Shown piece by piece: positions 25,051 through 33,300 of a stretch of 39,394 bases of DNA. The position numbers and the translations under genes are program-made. Within the stretch, counting starts at the first letter, position 1. Each line of letters starts with the position of its first letter. The stretch is from an uncultured Nitrospirota bacterium (GTDB lineage Bacteria; Nitrospinota; Nitrospinia; CAJXCL01), in the NCBI GenBank assembly GCA_913051775.1, contig CAJXCL010000014.1:1-39394 (forward strand), written 5' to 3'. The notes under the pieces are model-generated. The model saw only the letters and a program-made list of their open reading frames with translations, did not search any database and had not been told where the DNA came from.

Positions 25051-26055
25051 ATGAGTAAAACAAAAATTGTCCTCCTGTTTATCGGTCTTTTCATACTATA
25101 TTTTTTAGTAAAGAAAATCGGTTTGACGGCAATAACAAATCAAATAATATCAATGGGCTGGGCGTTTCTGTTTTTAATGTTTTTCCCCATTTTCATCCAG
25201 TATGTTCTCTTTGCCCTGGCATGGCAGTATTCTCTCAATGGCAGGATTCCAGGTTTTATGAAAATATTTTTTGCCAACATCGCGGGGGATTCTGTGAGTT
25301 ATATTTTGCCGGGAACGGTGATAGCAGGTGAACCTTTAAAGGCATTTTTTTTAAGACACCATGCCGGTATGTATTCTTCCACTGCTTCCGTAATCATTTC
25401 AAAAACAACACGAGCCATAAGCATGGTCGTGTTTGTGGTTATCAGCCTGATTGTTTTCCTTTATTTCTATCAGATGCCCGTGGTTGTAGAAACCTCGCTT
25501 GGAGTTGCTTTAGCTTTGCTTTCTACCGGAATTTTAATTTTTCTTTATCTCCAGAAAAAAGGGATATTTGCCAACCTTATTTCATGGGCAGATTTTATTA
25601 AACTCCCCGAGTGGGTTAACAAAAAGAAAACAAATTTTATACGGGAAAAAGGGAACCATCTTCTTAAATTAGACGAGCACTTAATTAATTTTTACAAAAC
25701 AGAGTCCAGTCGTTTTTATTTTTCTGTGACTGTGAGCATCATCGGCTGGCTAATTGGCGCGATTGAAATCTACTTTTTCTTAAAGTTTCTCGGAATGCCG
25801 GTCAGCCTGATGACAGCCCTGGCCATTGAAGCTTTATCACTGGTGATCAATACATGTTTTCTCTTTATGCCTGCGGGGGTAGGAACTCAGGAAGCGGGAA
25901 AGGTTTTTATTTTCAAAATGCTGGGGATGCTGGCGGAAACCGGTCTTACCATAGGACTTTTAAGGCGTATGAGGGAGCTTGTCTGGACATTTATGGGACT
26001 GGGAGTTTGCGCATTTTATAAAACCACAGAACCGGTTAAACAACAGATAACGTAA
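25051..26055 (+). CDS. Flippase-like integral membrane protein (LPG synthase TM / UPF0104 family)
   Basis: A 334-residue protein with about eight membrane helices. Its N-terminal half has FANIAGDSVSYILPGTVIAGEPLKAFFLRHH and its C-terminal half has FLFMPAGVGTQEAGKVFIF, both conserved in the family. I start it at ATG 25051 (MSKTKIVLLFIGLF); an earlier open start at 24970 translates repeat DNA. Only 59 bases separate it from a CDP-alcohol phosphatidyltransferase gene on the same strand, so the pair may build and move a particular lipid. It is the second member of this family in the window (see 560). Confidence 0.8.
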   Translation: MSKTKIVLLFIGLFILYFLVKKIGLTAITNQIISMGWAFLFLMFFPIFIQYVLFALAWQYSLNGRIPGFMKIFFANIAGDSVSYILPGTVIAGEPLKAFFLRHHAGMYSSTASVIISKTTRAISMVVFVVISLIVFLYFYQMPVVVETSLGVALALLSTGILIFLYLQKKGIFANLISWADFIKLPEWVNKKKTNFIREKGNHLLKLDEHLINFYKTESSRFYFSVTVSIIGWLIGAIEIYFFLKFLGMPVSLMTALAIEALSLVINTCFLFMPAGVGTQEAGKVFIFKMLGMLAETGLTIGLLRRMRELVWTFMGLGVCAFYKTTEPVKQQIT

Positions 26056-26114
26056 ATCTTCATTAAACCATCGAAAATAATCTCTTCGCAGAGACTCCGC
26101 TGGATTTATAAAGA

Positions 26115-27332
26115 ATGAACAAAATACTTGTTATTCTTCTTTCAGATCCTGTTTCCGTTGAATACCTCTATTTTAGCCTAATCGCTGGACGTACATTTAT
26201 TGAGCGATTATGCTGGATTTCAAAAAAAGCGGGATATAAGGACGCAATAGTTTTATATGATAGTAATTCTGATGGTCTAAAGAAATTATTAATTAACGCA
26301 CCGGGTCAGGTCTTCCCATCCTTAGAAAAAGCCTCAGCCGGTTCTGAGTCAACTTTTGTTTTTCTCAAACCGGATATTTTTCCAACAAATGACTTTTTAA
26401 AAAACCTACTTCTACCGGATAAAAAAGACACTTTGTATTTGACGGGAGAGAACTCACCTGTAATAGTCATCAGCGCATCGGATATCTCCCGGTTGTCACA
26501 AATGTTAAGTTCCAAGTCAAATATTGATTCGTTGCAGGAAACACTAAGTAAAAAATATCCTTTTGTTACGTTTGATTTGGATAATAGAAAATTTCATACG
26601 ATAAAGGATCATGGAGATATTTCCCATGTAGAAAAGAGCTTGTACCGAGACCTGATAAAGGAAACAGATGGCTTGATGGCTCGACATTTCAACCGAAAAA
26701 TTTCATTAGCAATAACGGGCCAACTGATAAATACTTCTATAACTCCAAACCAGATGAGCCTGGTTAGCATTGGGATAGGTTTAATAGGGGCGCTCCTTCT
26801 TTCTTTTCCAATAATCTCACTACAGGTTTTTGGCGCGTTACTTTTTCTTTTTCATTCAATTACGGATGGATGCGACGGCGAACTTGCCCGTTTGAAATAT
26901 ATGGAGACTCGCTGGGGAGGATTGTTGGACTATTGGGGTGATAACATAGTTCATACCGCTGTCTTTTTGGGTATTGGTATTGCGTGGGAAAAGGCAACTG
27001 GCTCAATGATTGCGTTATGGTGCAGCGGTTTTGCCATAGCCGGGTCGGTTTTGACTGCCGGTCTGGTATATGTCATGACAATGAGGTCAGGGAAAGATGA
27101 TGGGCCAGTCTATACTTCCACAAGCTGGAAACAAAAAAAAGACAGGTGGGTTAATATAGCGGATTTTTTGTCCCGGCGTGATTTTATTTATCTTGTCGTG
27201 ATTCTCGCAATATTTGGGAAACTCCACTGGTTTCTTATCCTCGCCGCAATCGGAGCGCCTGCATTCTTTCTATTTACCCTTTGGAACAATTTCAGCAAGA
27301 TTCCTATTAAGAATATTCCAAGGGATCCTTGA
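26115..27332 (+). CDS. CDP-alcohol phosphatidyltransferase with N-terminal extra domain
   Basis: A 405-residue protein. Residues about 251-277 carry the family metal-binding motif in the form DGCDGELAR, eight residues, G, three residues, D, three residues, D ([10 protein letters not shown]), surrounded by six or so membrane helices from about 205 on. The first 180 residues are soluble and may be a degenerate nucleotidyltransferase-like domain, as in fused inositol-phosphate cytidylyltransferase/phosphotransferase proteins; I see no intact catalytic motif there. Likely product: a phospholipid or inositol-type lipid head-group reaction; substrate unknown. Its end overlaps the convergent queC gene by 26 bases. 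Confidence 0.8.
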   Translation: MNKILVILLSDPVSVEYLYFSLIAGRTFIERLCWISKKAGYKDAIVLYDSNSDGLKKLLINAPGQVFPSLEKASAGSESTFVFLKPDIFPTNDFLKNLLLPDKKDTLYLTGENSPVIVISASDISRLSQMLSSKSNIDSLQETLSKKYPFVTFDLDNRKFHTIKDHGDISHVEKSLYRDLIKETDGLMARHFNRKISLAITGQLINTSITPNQMSLVSIGIGLIGALLLSFPIISLQVFGALLFLFHSITDGCDGELARLKYMETRWGGLLDYWGDNIVHTAVFLGIGIAWEKATGSMIALWCSGFAIAGSVLTAGLVYVMTMRSGKDDGPVYTSTSWKQKKDRWVNIADFLSRRDFIYLVVILAIFGKLHWFLILAAIGAPAFFLFTLWNNFSKIPIKNIPRDP

Positions 27333-27993
27333 GGCCGGCATCAAGAAAGCCTTTTAACCTGAGGAGGCAGGAATCACATCTCCCGCAAGGTTTTCCGGAT
27401 GAGATGGGATCATAACAGGAATGGGTTAAGCTAAAATCCATACCAAGAGATACTCCTTTTTTTATAATTTCAGCCTTGCTCATATTGATTAAAGGGGTGT
27501 GAATTTTAATTTTTGATTTTCTTTCCACTCCTGCTTTCGTAGCGATGGAAGCCATCTGTTGAAAAGCTTCTATATATTCAGGACGGCAATCAGGGTAACC
27601 GCTGTAATCAATAGCGTTGACTCCGATAAAAATATCTTCAGCCTCAATGATTTCCGCCCATCCTAATGAAAGAGATAAAAAAATAGTATTTCTTGCTGGT
27701 ACATAAGTTGAGGGAATGCCATGAGAGATATCTTTTTCATTTCGATCTTTTGGTACGGGGATGGAATCGGTAAGAGCAGAACCGCCAAACTTTCTTAGAT
27801 CAATATTCACTACCAGATGTTTTTCCGATTTGAATAATCCTGCTATTTTTGCGGCTTTTTCAAGCTCGAAGGAATGTCTTTGACCGTAATTAAAAGAGAT
27901 CGCGTAGGTGTTATACCCCTCATTTTTTGCTATGGCCAGAGTGGTGGCTGAATCAATGCCTCCGCTGAGTAATACAACCGCTTTCAATCCCAC
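27307..27993 (-). CDS. queC: 7-cyano-7-deazaguanine synthase
   Basis: Converts carboxy-deazaguanine to preQ0 with ATP and ammonia on the way to queuosine. The 228 residues begin with the PP-loop [17 protein letters not shown]. They contain [44 protein letters not shown], and end with the zinc site SCYDP...[11 protein letters not shown]. The start is GTG 27993. It overlaps the 3' end of the small gene upstream by ten bases, so the two form an operon. No queD, queE or queF is in the window and no preQ1 riboswitch is seen. Confidence 0.97.
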   Translation of the reverse strand: MGLKAVVLLSGGIDSATTLAIAKNEGYNTYAISFNYGQRHSFELEKAAKIAGLFKSEKHLVVNIDLRKFGGSALTDSIPVPKDRNEKDISHGIPSTYVPARNTIFLSLSLGWAEIIEAEDIFIGVNAIDYSGYPDCRPEYIEAFQQMASIATKAGVERKSKIKIHTPLINMSKAEIIKKGVSLGMDFSLTHSCYDPISSGKPCGRCDSCLLRLKGFLDAGLKDPLEYS

Positions 27994-28187
27994 TTATTTT
28001 TTTCTTTATGTTTTTCAATTTCTTTATGAAGTATTCTCAAATGTTTTCTATAATCCTGCGTCATCATCGTATACATTGCCCGACAGCTATCATCATTGGC
28101 GTCTTCGAGTCCCTTTTTGCATAGAGAAACGGCTTCGTCAAGATATTCAATTGCTTTTCGGATGTTGTTATTAAATTCCTTGCTCAT
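27984..28187 (-). CDS. Small charged helical protein, unidentified
   Basis: A 67-residue protein from ATG 28187 ([23 protein letters not shown]). It is rich in charged residues and predicted helical, ending KHKEKNKWD. The open frame extends further upstream to 28313, but that part translates repeat R2, so I reject it. Its stop overlaps the queC GTG. I recognise no family; a ferritin- or rubrerythrin-like two-helix fragment or a regulator of queC are only guesses. A promoter-like element lies ten bases before the start. Confidence 0.65.
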   Translation of the reverse strand: MSKEFNNNIRKAIEYLDEAVSLCKKGLEDANDDSCRAMYTMMTQDYRKHLRILHKEIEKHKEKNKWD

Positions 28188-28197
28188 ATTGAGGCGT

Positions 28198-28227
28198 AAT
28201 ATATCATAGTGTTGCCTTTGGTTGCAA
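28198..28227 (-). promoter_or_regulatory. Putative promoter of the small gene-queC operon
   Basis: On the minus strand: TTGCAA, an 18-base spacer and extended -10 TGATATATT. The -10 ends ten bases before ATG 28187, the same geometry as at nadC. The -35 lies at the edge of repeat R2. Confidence 0.45.
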
Positions 28228-28304
28228 CCATAATTAGGTAAGGAAAACCGAATTGGACGGTTTCCGAATGAAAGCCGCCCGAAGGGTTGAGGCCATGGAT
28301 GGCC
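28221..28304 (-). repeat. R2 repeat, copy 1 (minus orientation)
   Basis: On the minus strand it reads GGCCATCCATGGCCTCAA, then GCGGCTTTCATTCGGAAACC, then AATTCGGTTTTCCTTACC and TAATT. It matches copy 2 at 36398-36480 over its whole length with few changes. Each third can form a short hairpin. It lies upstream of the small gene-queC operon. Confidence 0.75.
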
Positions 28305-28385
28305 GATAAGCAAAAATGATTTGCCACAAAGTCACAAAGAGAATAATGATAAGAAGATAGTAGTATTCAAACAGGTAATGTATCA
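28305..28385. other. Spacer between repeats R2 and R1, no gene
   Basis: Contains GCCACAAAGTCACAAAGAG, a variant of the CACGAAG repeat family, and A/T-rich sequence. Together with the flanking repeats it makes the 377-base gap between the small gene and rlmB, in which I see no gene. Confidence 0.5.
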
Positions 28386-28481
28386 TAGTTTTATACTATT
28401 ACTCTGCAAAAGTTTATTCTTTTTAATTTATTTATTTGCTCACCAGAGCGGAAGCTCCATTCGGCTGCGGAGCCTCTCCGC
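28386..28481 (+). repeat. R1 repeat, copy B
   Basis: TAGTTTTATACTATTACTCT and GCAAAAG, an A/T-rich linker, then hairpin GAGC-GGAA-GCTC (28446-28457), CATTCGGCT and a second hairpin GCGGAG-CCT-CTCCGC. It is the most complete copy and the best match to copy A. Confidence 0.8.
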
Positions 28482-28564
28482 TTTGGGGACCCTTTAGATG
28501 AAATCGTTTCTGTTCCCTCAATAAAAACATTAAATGCAGAGAAAAATTTGGAGTGAAATGCGCT

Positions 28565-29320
28565 TCAGGGTGAATTTGTTTTTTGTTTTAGAATCTCATA
28601 AAACAAAATAGCAGCTGCGCAGGAGACATTTAAGGAGTTTATATGGCCTGACTGGGGAATAGAAATAACCTCATCACAGTTTTTTTCTATTAGAGGGCGA
28701 AATCCTTTTCTTTCCCCGCCTAATACCAGGGCGATTGGCCTTTTAAAATCACAGGTAAAGCAGGATTTTTTTGAATCCTGTTTTGCGCCGATTATCCAGA
28801 ACCCTTTTTTTTTTAAAATAAGGATGGTGTTCAGAGTATTGGACACCCTGCTAATAAGCATATATTCCACAGCCCCGGCAGAACTTTTTGAGACTGCCGG
28901 TGTCAAATCCGCAGCCCGATTTTTAGGAATGATCACTCCTCTAATGCCAAGGACTTCAGCAGACCGGGTAATAGAACCGAGGTTTCTTGGGTCTTCAAGG
29001 TGATCGAGCACAACCAGGACAGGATTGGGCTCTTTCTCAAACGCGGCCTCAATCATCTCTTCAACAGAGACCAGTTCTTTATTTGAAACAATCCCTGCTA
29101 TTCCCTGGTGTTTATCCCCAGGACAAATCTGTTGGAATGTTTTTAAATCGACAGATTTAAATTTAATTCCATGAGCTTTTGCCAGCTGAATTATTTTATC
29201 AATCTCTTTATTTTTTCTTCTGTTTGAGATGAAAATTTTTAAAATGCGGCGCTGCCGGGATTTTAGCGCTTCTAATATTGGATTGATCCCGTAAATAATA
29301 TTTGATGAAGTTTTTTTCAC
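28565..29320 (-). CDS. rlmB: 23S rRNA 2'-O-ribose methyltransferase RlmB (SpoU family)
   Basis: Methylates the ribose of a guanosine in 23S rRNA (G2251 in E. coli numbering). The 251 residues have the amino-terminal substrate-binding domain (YGINPILEALKSRQRRI) and a SPOUT knot domain with VLDHLEDPRNLGSITRSAEVLGI, VSKSSAGAVEYM, IALVLGGERKGF and IPQSGHINSLNVSCAAAILFYE. Start is GTG 29320. It lies downstream of cysS on the same strand with a 75-base gap, a common pairing. A strong Shine-Dalgarno is absent. Confidence 0.95.
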   Translation of the reverse strand: MKKTSSNIIYGINPILEALKSRQRRILKIFISNRRKNKEIDKIIQLAKAHGIKFKSVDLKTFQQICPGDKHQGIAGIVSNKELVSVEEMIEAAFEKEPNPVLVVLDHLEDPRNLGSITRSAEVLGIRGVIIPKNRAADLTPAVSKSSAGAVEYMLISRVSNTLNTILILKKKGFWIIGAKQDSKKSCFTCDFKRPIALVLGGERKGFRPLIEKNCDEVISIPQSGHINSLNVSCAAAILFYEILKQKTNSP

Positions 29321-29395
29321 TTATAATCTCAAAGACCAAGTTTCGGACATAGGAGAAGCGGCTTAAGAACAGGCGCCTGCACCCTGCCACCTGCG

Positions 29396-30838
29396 TCATA
29401 ATTTAATTTTCCATATGGTTTTTTCAGCTTTGTCTTCCAAGACAACCCCTTTTTTATTTAGCCCTTCTCTTATTTCGTCGGCTTTTTGCCATTCTTTGTT
29501 TTTTCTTGCTTCTGTTCTGGCGTTTATCATTTCTTCAATCTGATTTTTATTTAATCCAAGTTCAGTTATTCTTTTTTCTTTGAAATTTTCTAAGAATCCG
29601 GATGGTTTATCTAAAAATAATCCAAGAACTTTCCCTATTCTTAAGATTGCTTTTTTCCCCTCGCCAAGCTTTTTCTTCAAACCATCTGCATCGTTGCATT
29701 TTTTTGTTTTCAATTGGTCTTTAATAGAATTAAGTTGTCTTAAAAATTCGTTTAAATGGCCTAAAGCTAATGCCGTATTAAAATCATCATCCATAGCAGA
29801 CTTGAATTTCTCCATGATGTCGCTATCCGGTTCAAATGTGTTGTCAGGTACCAGTCCATTCATTAAATCCAGAAATTCATAAAAACGATGGAGTACAATG
29901 CCTGCTTCATTCAGGTTTTTATTCGAGAAATCGATGGGACTCCTGTAATGATTGGAAAGTAAAAAGAGTCTGATTGCTTCAGGCGGATATTTTTTCATGA
30001 CCTCCCGGATTGTAAAAAAATTTCCAAGGGACTTGGACATCTTTTCCTTGTTTATATCCACAAATCCGTTGTGTATCCAATAATTAATCGGTTTTTTTCC
30101 AGTTGCACCCTGGGATTGGGCGATTTCATTTTCATGATGCGGGAAAATCAGGTCCTTTCCTCCACCATGAATATCAAAGATTTCACCAAGATACTTTTGT
30201 GACATGGCGGAACATTCTATATGCCAGCCGGGGCGTCCCATACCCCATGGACTTTCCCACGCAGGTTCACCGGGCTTACTATCTTTCCATAAAGCAAAGT
30301 CAAGAGGGTTATTTTTTTTTTCATCAATTTCTACTCTCACCCCTGATTGAAGCTCGTCAATTTTTTTGCCTGAAAGTTTTCCATAATCCTGGAAACTTTC
30401 AACGGAATACATAACATCCCCACTCGCCTGATAAGCATGTCCTTTATCTATTAAGCGCTTAATCATATCAATCATTTCAGGGATATGTTCCGTAGCTTTC
30501 GGTTCATGGGTGGGAGTCTTAATCCCTATGCTATTCATATCCTCATAAAAAGTTTTAATATATCTTTTGGAAATTTCATCACAGCTTGTTTTTTCTTTGT
30601 TTGCCCTATTTATAATTTTATCGTCCACATCCGTAAAATTACGAACATAAATAACTTTGTAACCGACAAACTGCAGGTAGCGGTAAATAACGTCAAAAAC
30701 TATACAGGCCCTGGCGTGCCCGATGTGGCAGAGGTCGTACACGGTGACGCCACATACATACATTGTTACACGGTCTTTTTCCAGTGGAGTAAAAAGCTCC
30801 TTTTGCCTGCTGATGGAATTGTAAATTTTTAAGCTCAT
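29396..30838 (-). CDS. cysS: Cysteinyl-tRNA synthetase
   Basis: Class I synthetase charging tRNA-Cys. From ATG 30838 (MSLKIYNSISRQKELF) it has 480 residues. Landmarks are zinc ligand Cys29 in MYVCGVTVYD, HIGH at 38-41 with HARACIVFDVIYRYL, DVDDKIINRA, GMGRPGWHIECSAMS, DLIFPHHENEIAQS and KMSKSLGNF near residue 267, followed by the helical anticodon-binding part. An open frame starts eight codons earlier at a TTG (30862) but lacks support. It heads the cysS-rlmB pair. Confidence 0.97.
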   Translation of the reverse strand: MSLKIYNSISRQKELFTPLEKDRVTMYVCGVTVYDLCHIGHARACIVFDVIYRYLQFVGYKVIYVRNFTDVDDKIINRANKEKTSCDEISKRYIKTFYEDMNSIGIKTPTHEPKATEHIPEMIDMIKRLIDKGHAYQASGDVMYSVESFQDYGKLSGKKIDELQSGVRVEIDEKKNNPLDFALWKDSKPGEPAWESPWGMGRPGWHIECSAMSQKYLGEIFDIHGGGKDLIFPHHENEIAQSQGATGKKPINYWIHNGFVDINKEKMSKSLGNFFTIREVMKKYPPEAIRLFLLSNHYRSPIDFSNKNLNEAGIVLHRFYEFLDLMNGLVPDNTFEPDSDIMEKFKSAMDDDFNTALALGHLNEFLRQLNSIKDQLKTKKCNDADGLKKKLGEGKKAILRIGKVLGLFLDKPSGFLENFKEKRITELGLNKNQIEEMINARTEARKNKEWQKADEIREGLNKKGVVLEDKAEKTIWKIKL

Positions 30839-30916
30839 GTTTAAATTTCTAAAAGGTATCAAGGATCGGTTTGCAGGGTTCAGTTCTATTAATTTCCATT
30901 AACCATTAACTAATAA

Positions 30917-31294
30917 CTATTTCTTTTTCCCGCGCGGCTCTGCAAAGCGCCACCGCGGATGTTTTTTTTTGATGTAATTTAAAAGTTCATCATAGTTATT
31001 AAAATATTCAGAAAAATCATAGTCACCGGTATCTTCACATGAATCAGTGTCGTGATTGCGACAGACGGAAAATCTTTTGTCATAAATTTTGCAGCGGTTG
31101 TCTTTTTTTAGAAATTTGCAGCGGGAGGCAAAATTAATGTGCCATATCTTTCGGTCAACATAAAAAGAAATATTTTTATGGGCAATTAACCACAAATTAT
31201 ATTCATGGTCTTTCCGGGTTTCCGGAGTGTCTATTTCCATAGAAGTATATAAACAACATTTTGCGGGTTTGCAGCTATCACATTTTGAAGACAT
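30917..31294 (-). CDS. YkgJ-family cysteine cluster protein
   Basis: A 125-residue protein with eight or more conserved cysteines: CDSCKPAKCC near the start, then CKFL...CKIYDKRFSVCRNHDTDSC. This is the putative zinc/iron-chelating family (YkgJ), of unknown biochemical role. The spacing CKIYDxRxxxCR is diagnostic. AAAGG lies eight bases before the ATG. It is upstream of cysS on the same strand with a 78-base gap. Confidence 0.85.
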   Translation of the reverse strand: MSSKCDSCKPAKCCLYTSMEIDTPETRKDHEYNLWLIAHKNISFYVDRKIWHINFASRCKFLKKDNRCKIYDKRFSVCRNHDTDSCEDTGDYDFSEYFNNYDELLNYIKKKHPRWRFAEPRGKKK

Positions 31295-31565
31295 AATAAT
31301 AACCTTTCATATTATTAGATGTTAGATGGGACAATATATTAATGCTTCAGGTATAATTTTTCAATTATTTAATTATAAACCCAAAAAATTATGCTGTAGT
31401 TGATTTCTCCCTGTAATGAAGCATACTTTTCGTGATAGTTGGTAAAAAGGGAAAAAGCAAACTAAGTTTGTATTGTATTTTCTTTTAATGCACAACGTAC
31501 AATTTATATAAGCAGAATCCCTCGCTGGTGAAGGGCTTCTTTATTGTTTTAGCTATAATTTTTTT
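31295..31565. other. Intergenic region between divergent YkgJ gene and PilZ pseudogene
   Basis: No gene is seen. A TATAAT hexamer at 31554-31559 lies six bases before the old PilZ start codon, the same spacing as the thiC promoter, but no -35 matches well. Confidence 0.4.
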
Positions 31566-32189
31566 ATGGTATTTGATCCAAAAAAGTTCTGGTAACAAGC
31601 TTTTCTGTTGTTAATATTAAAAAAAAGCCATATGCGGGTGTAGTATCTGGTAAATATGAAGAAGATGGATATTTTGTCGATTGACCTGACTGGATCAAAT
31701 AGTGCTTGGGTCAATGCTGGACAGCATATGCACGGTACAATGTATTTCAGATGAGGGACTGGCTTATAAATTTATATGCAGGCTACTGAGCAACAAAGTG
31801 CCACATATTGGTTTTTCATATGCTTCAGGAGAGTTGCATGGAGTTAATGTAAGGAAGCATCCAAGAATATCTGTTTTGTTCTGGGCACCCATTCTGGAAC
31901 CTGTTAAAGAGGATGGAAAGGCGATATTAAAGCTGGTTGGAGAAGTCAGTATTGTGGATATGAGTGAGGGCGGATGCAGGATTATGACAAATAATAAGTA
32001 GAAGGTTAATGATACGATTTATCTTTCATTCGAATATCAAGAGGGAAAAGAACCCTTTAGTTTTGAAGGAAAATCAGACAGGTTAGACCTGCGCCTCATG
32101 GTTTAACCTATTACGGTGTGTAATATGATGACCATAAGCCCGTCTTTTTAAAATCAGTTCAAACCATCATTGAAAATCCGCAACTTTGA
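31566..32189 (+). pseudogene. PilZ/YcgR-type c-di-GMP receptor gene, multiply disrupted
   Basis: Joining three frames reconstructs a YcgR-like protein of about 205 residues. MVFDPKKF is followed by VNIKKKPYAGVVSGKYEEDG, a shift near 31677, then IDLTGSNSAWVNAGQHMHG, a shift near 31755, then EGLAYKFICRLLSNKVPHIG. Next come the PilZ motif RKHPRI (RxxxR-like) and DMSEGGCRI (D.S.GG). A TAG at 31999, a further shift near 32072, the segment KIRQVRPAPHGLTYYGV, a TAA at 32121, and the tail YDDHKPVFLKSVQTIIENP complete it. At least three frameshifts, probably a fourth near 31590, and two stops make it non-functional. In life it would have bound cyclic di-GMP. It ends two bases from the convergent alr stop. 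Confidence 0.88.
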
Positions 32190-32190
32190 G

Positions 32191-33300
32191 CTATGTATAA
32201 ATTCTGGTTGTTCTATTCCCTATGCCGCAAAGGATCTCATATGGGATAGTATTGGTTTTTTCGGACAGGTCTTTGGCCTGAATCTCTTTCCTACCCTGCT
32301 TACCGATCAAAACTACTTCGTCACCAATTGAAACATCGGAAATCCCGGTTACGTCTATCATAGTTAAATCCATGCAGACGCGGCCAACTTGTGGTGCTGA
32401 TTTTCCATTAACCAATACGCTGATTTTATTGGAAAGAAGTCTGTCATACCCGTCGGCATATCCGACCGGTATGGTTGCGATAACGCTGTCCCTTTTTGTT
32501 ATAAAGGTTCCTCCATAACTTATGGGTTTTCCTTTTTGAATATGGGATACTTGAATAATCCGGGTTTTCCAACTCAATACCGGTTCGGTATCCAGATCAT
32601 TTCGTTTGTCGTCAAAAGGAGAAATTCCGTAAAGGAGGATGCCGGGCCTTACCATATCAAAGTGTGATTCAGGGAAATCAATAATTCCGGCGCTGTTGGC
32701 GCAGTGAATGATCGGAAAAGAAATCCCGGTTGCCTTTAAGTCTTCAACAAGCGCATTCAAGGTTTTTATTTGCATGTTTGTGAATGCCTTTTTGTTTTTG
32801 TTAAAGGCCGATGCCAGGTGAGTCATTAACCCTTCAAAAACAAAAAATTCCGTGCCATTGTATTGACTTATAAAAGAAAAGGTTTCTTTCGGATTAAACC
32901 CTAGTCGCCCCATGCCGGTATCTACTTTTAAATGAACTTTTATCTTTTTTTTCTTTCTTTTAGCGGCTGCATGGAGAGCAGCGGCAACCTCTTTTGAATA
33001 AATAACTGTTGAAAAATCGTAATTAAGGAATATTTTTATTTGATCTTTTGTGATGCCACTCAGGATCAAGACAGGCAGTTTAATTCCAGCGTTTCTTAGT
33101 CCGACGGCTTCAGGAAGATTTGCCGCACCTAACATTTCTACTCCATCTGCTTCTGCCTGGCGGGCAATCATTGCAGAACCATGGCCATAGGCATTAGCCT
33201 TTAATACCGCCATTATTTTAGTAGATGGTTTTAATCGGTTTTTTAAAAAACGGAGATTATGTGAAAAGGCTTTTAGATTAATTTCTGCGTAGCTGCCCAC
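32191..33300 (-). CDS. alr: Alanine racemase
   Basis: PLP enzyme making D-alanine for peptidoglycan. The 369 residues start with MGSYAEINLKAFSHNL. Lys34 in VLKANAYGHG binds PLP. Other marks are KVDTGMGRLGF, HCANSAGI, MVRPGILLYGISP, the catalytic-Tyr region PISYGGTF, IPVGYADGYDRLLSN and VGRVCMDLTMIDVT. The start is GTG 33300, whose first bases overlap the TAG stop of dnaB by one base, so expression is coupled. It is the last gene of the rpsF operon. Confidence 0.97.
   Translation of the reverse strand: MGSYAEINLKAFSHNLRFLKNRLKPSTKIMAVLKANAYGHGSAMIARQAEADGVEMLGAANLPEAVGLRNAGIKLPVLILSGITKDQIKIFLNYDFSTVIYSKEVAAALHAAAKRKKKKIKVHLKVDTGMGRLGFNPKETFSFISQYNGTEFFVFEGLMTHLASAFNKNKKAFTNMQIKTLNALVEDLKATGISFPIIHCANSAGIIDFPESHFDMVRPGILLYGISPFDDKRNDLDTEPVLSWKTRIIQVSHIQKGKPISYGGTFITKRDSVIATIPVGYADGYDRLLSNKISVLVNGKSAPQVGRVCMDLTMIDVTGISDVSIGDEVVLIGKQGRKEIQAKDLSEKTNTIPYEILCGIGNRTTRIYT

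Noticed and set aside
17448-32001. Genome-wide reassignment of TAG or TGA
   Set aside because: TAG ends dnaB and the PDZ lipoprotein, TGA ends folC, nadC, thiC and thiE at family-typical lengths. The PilZ TAG comes with frameshifts, so it reflects decay.
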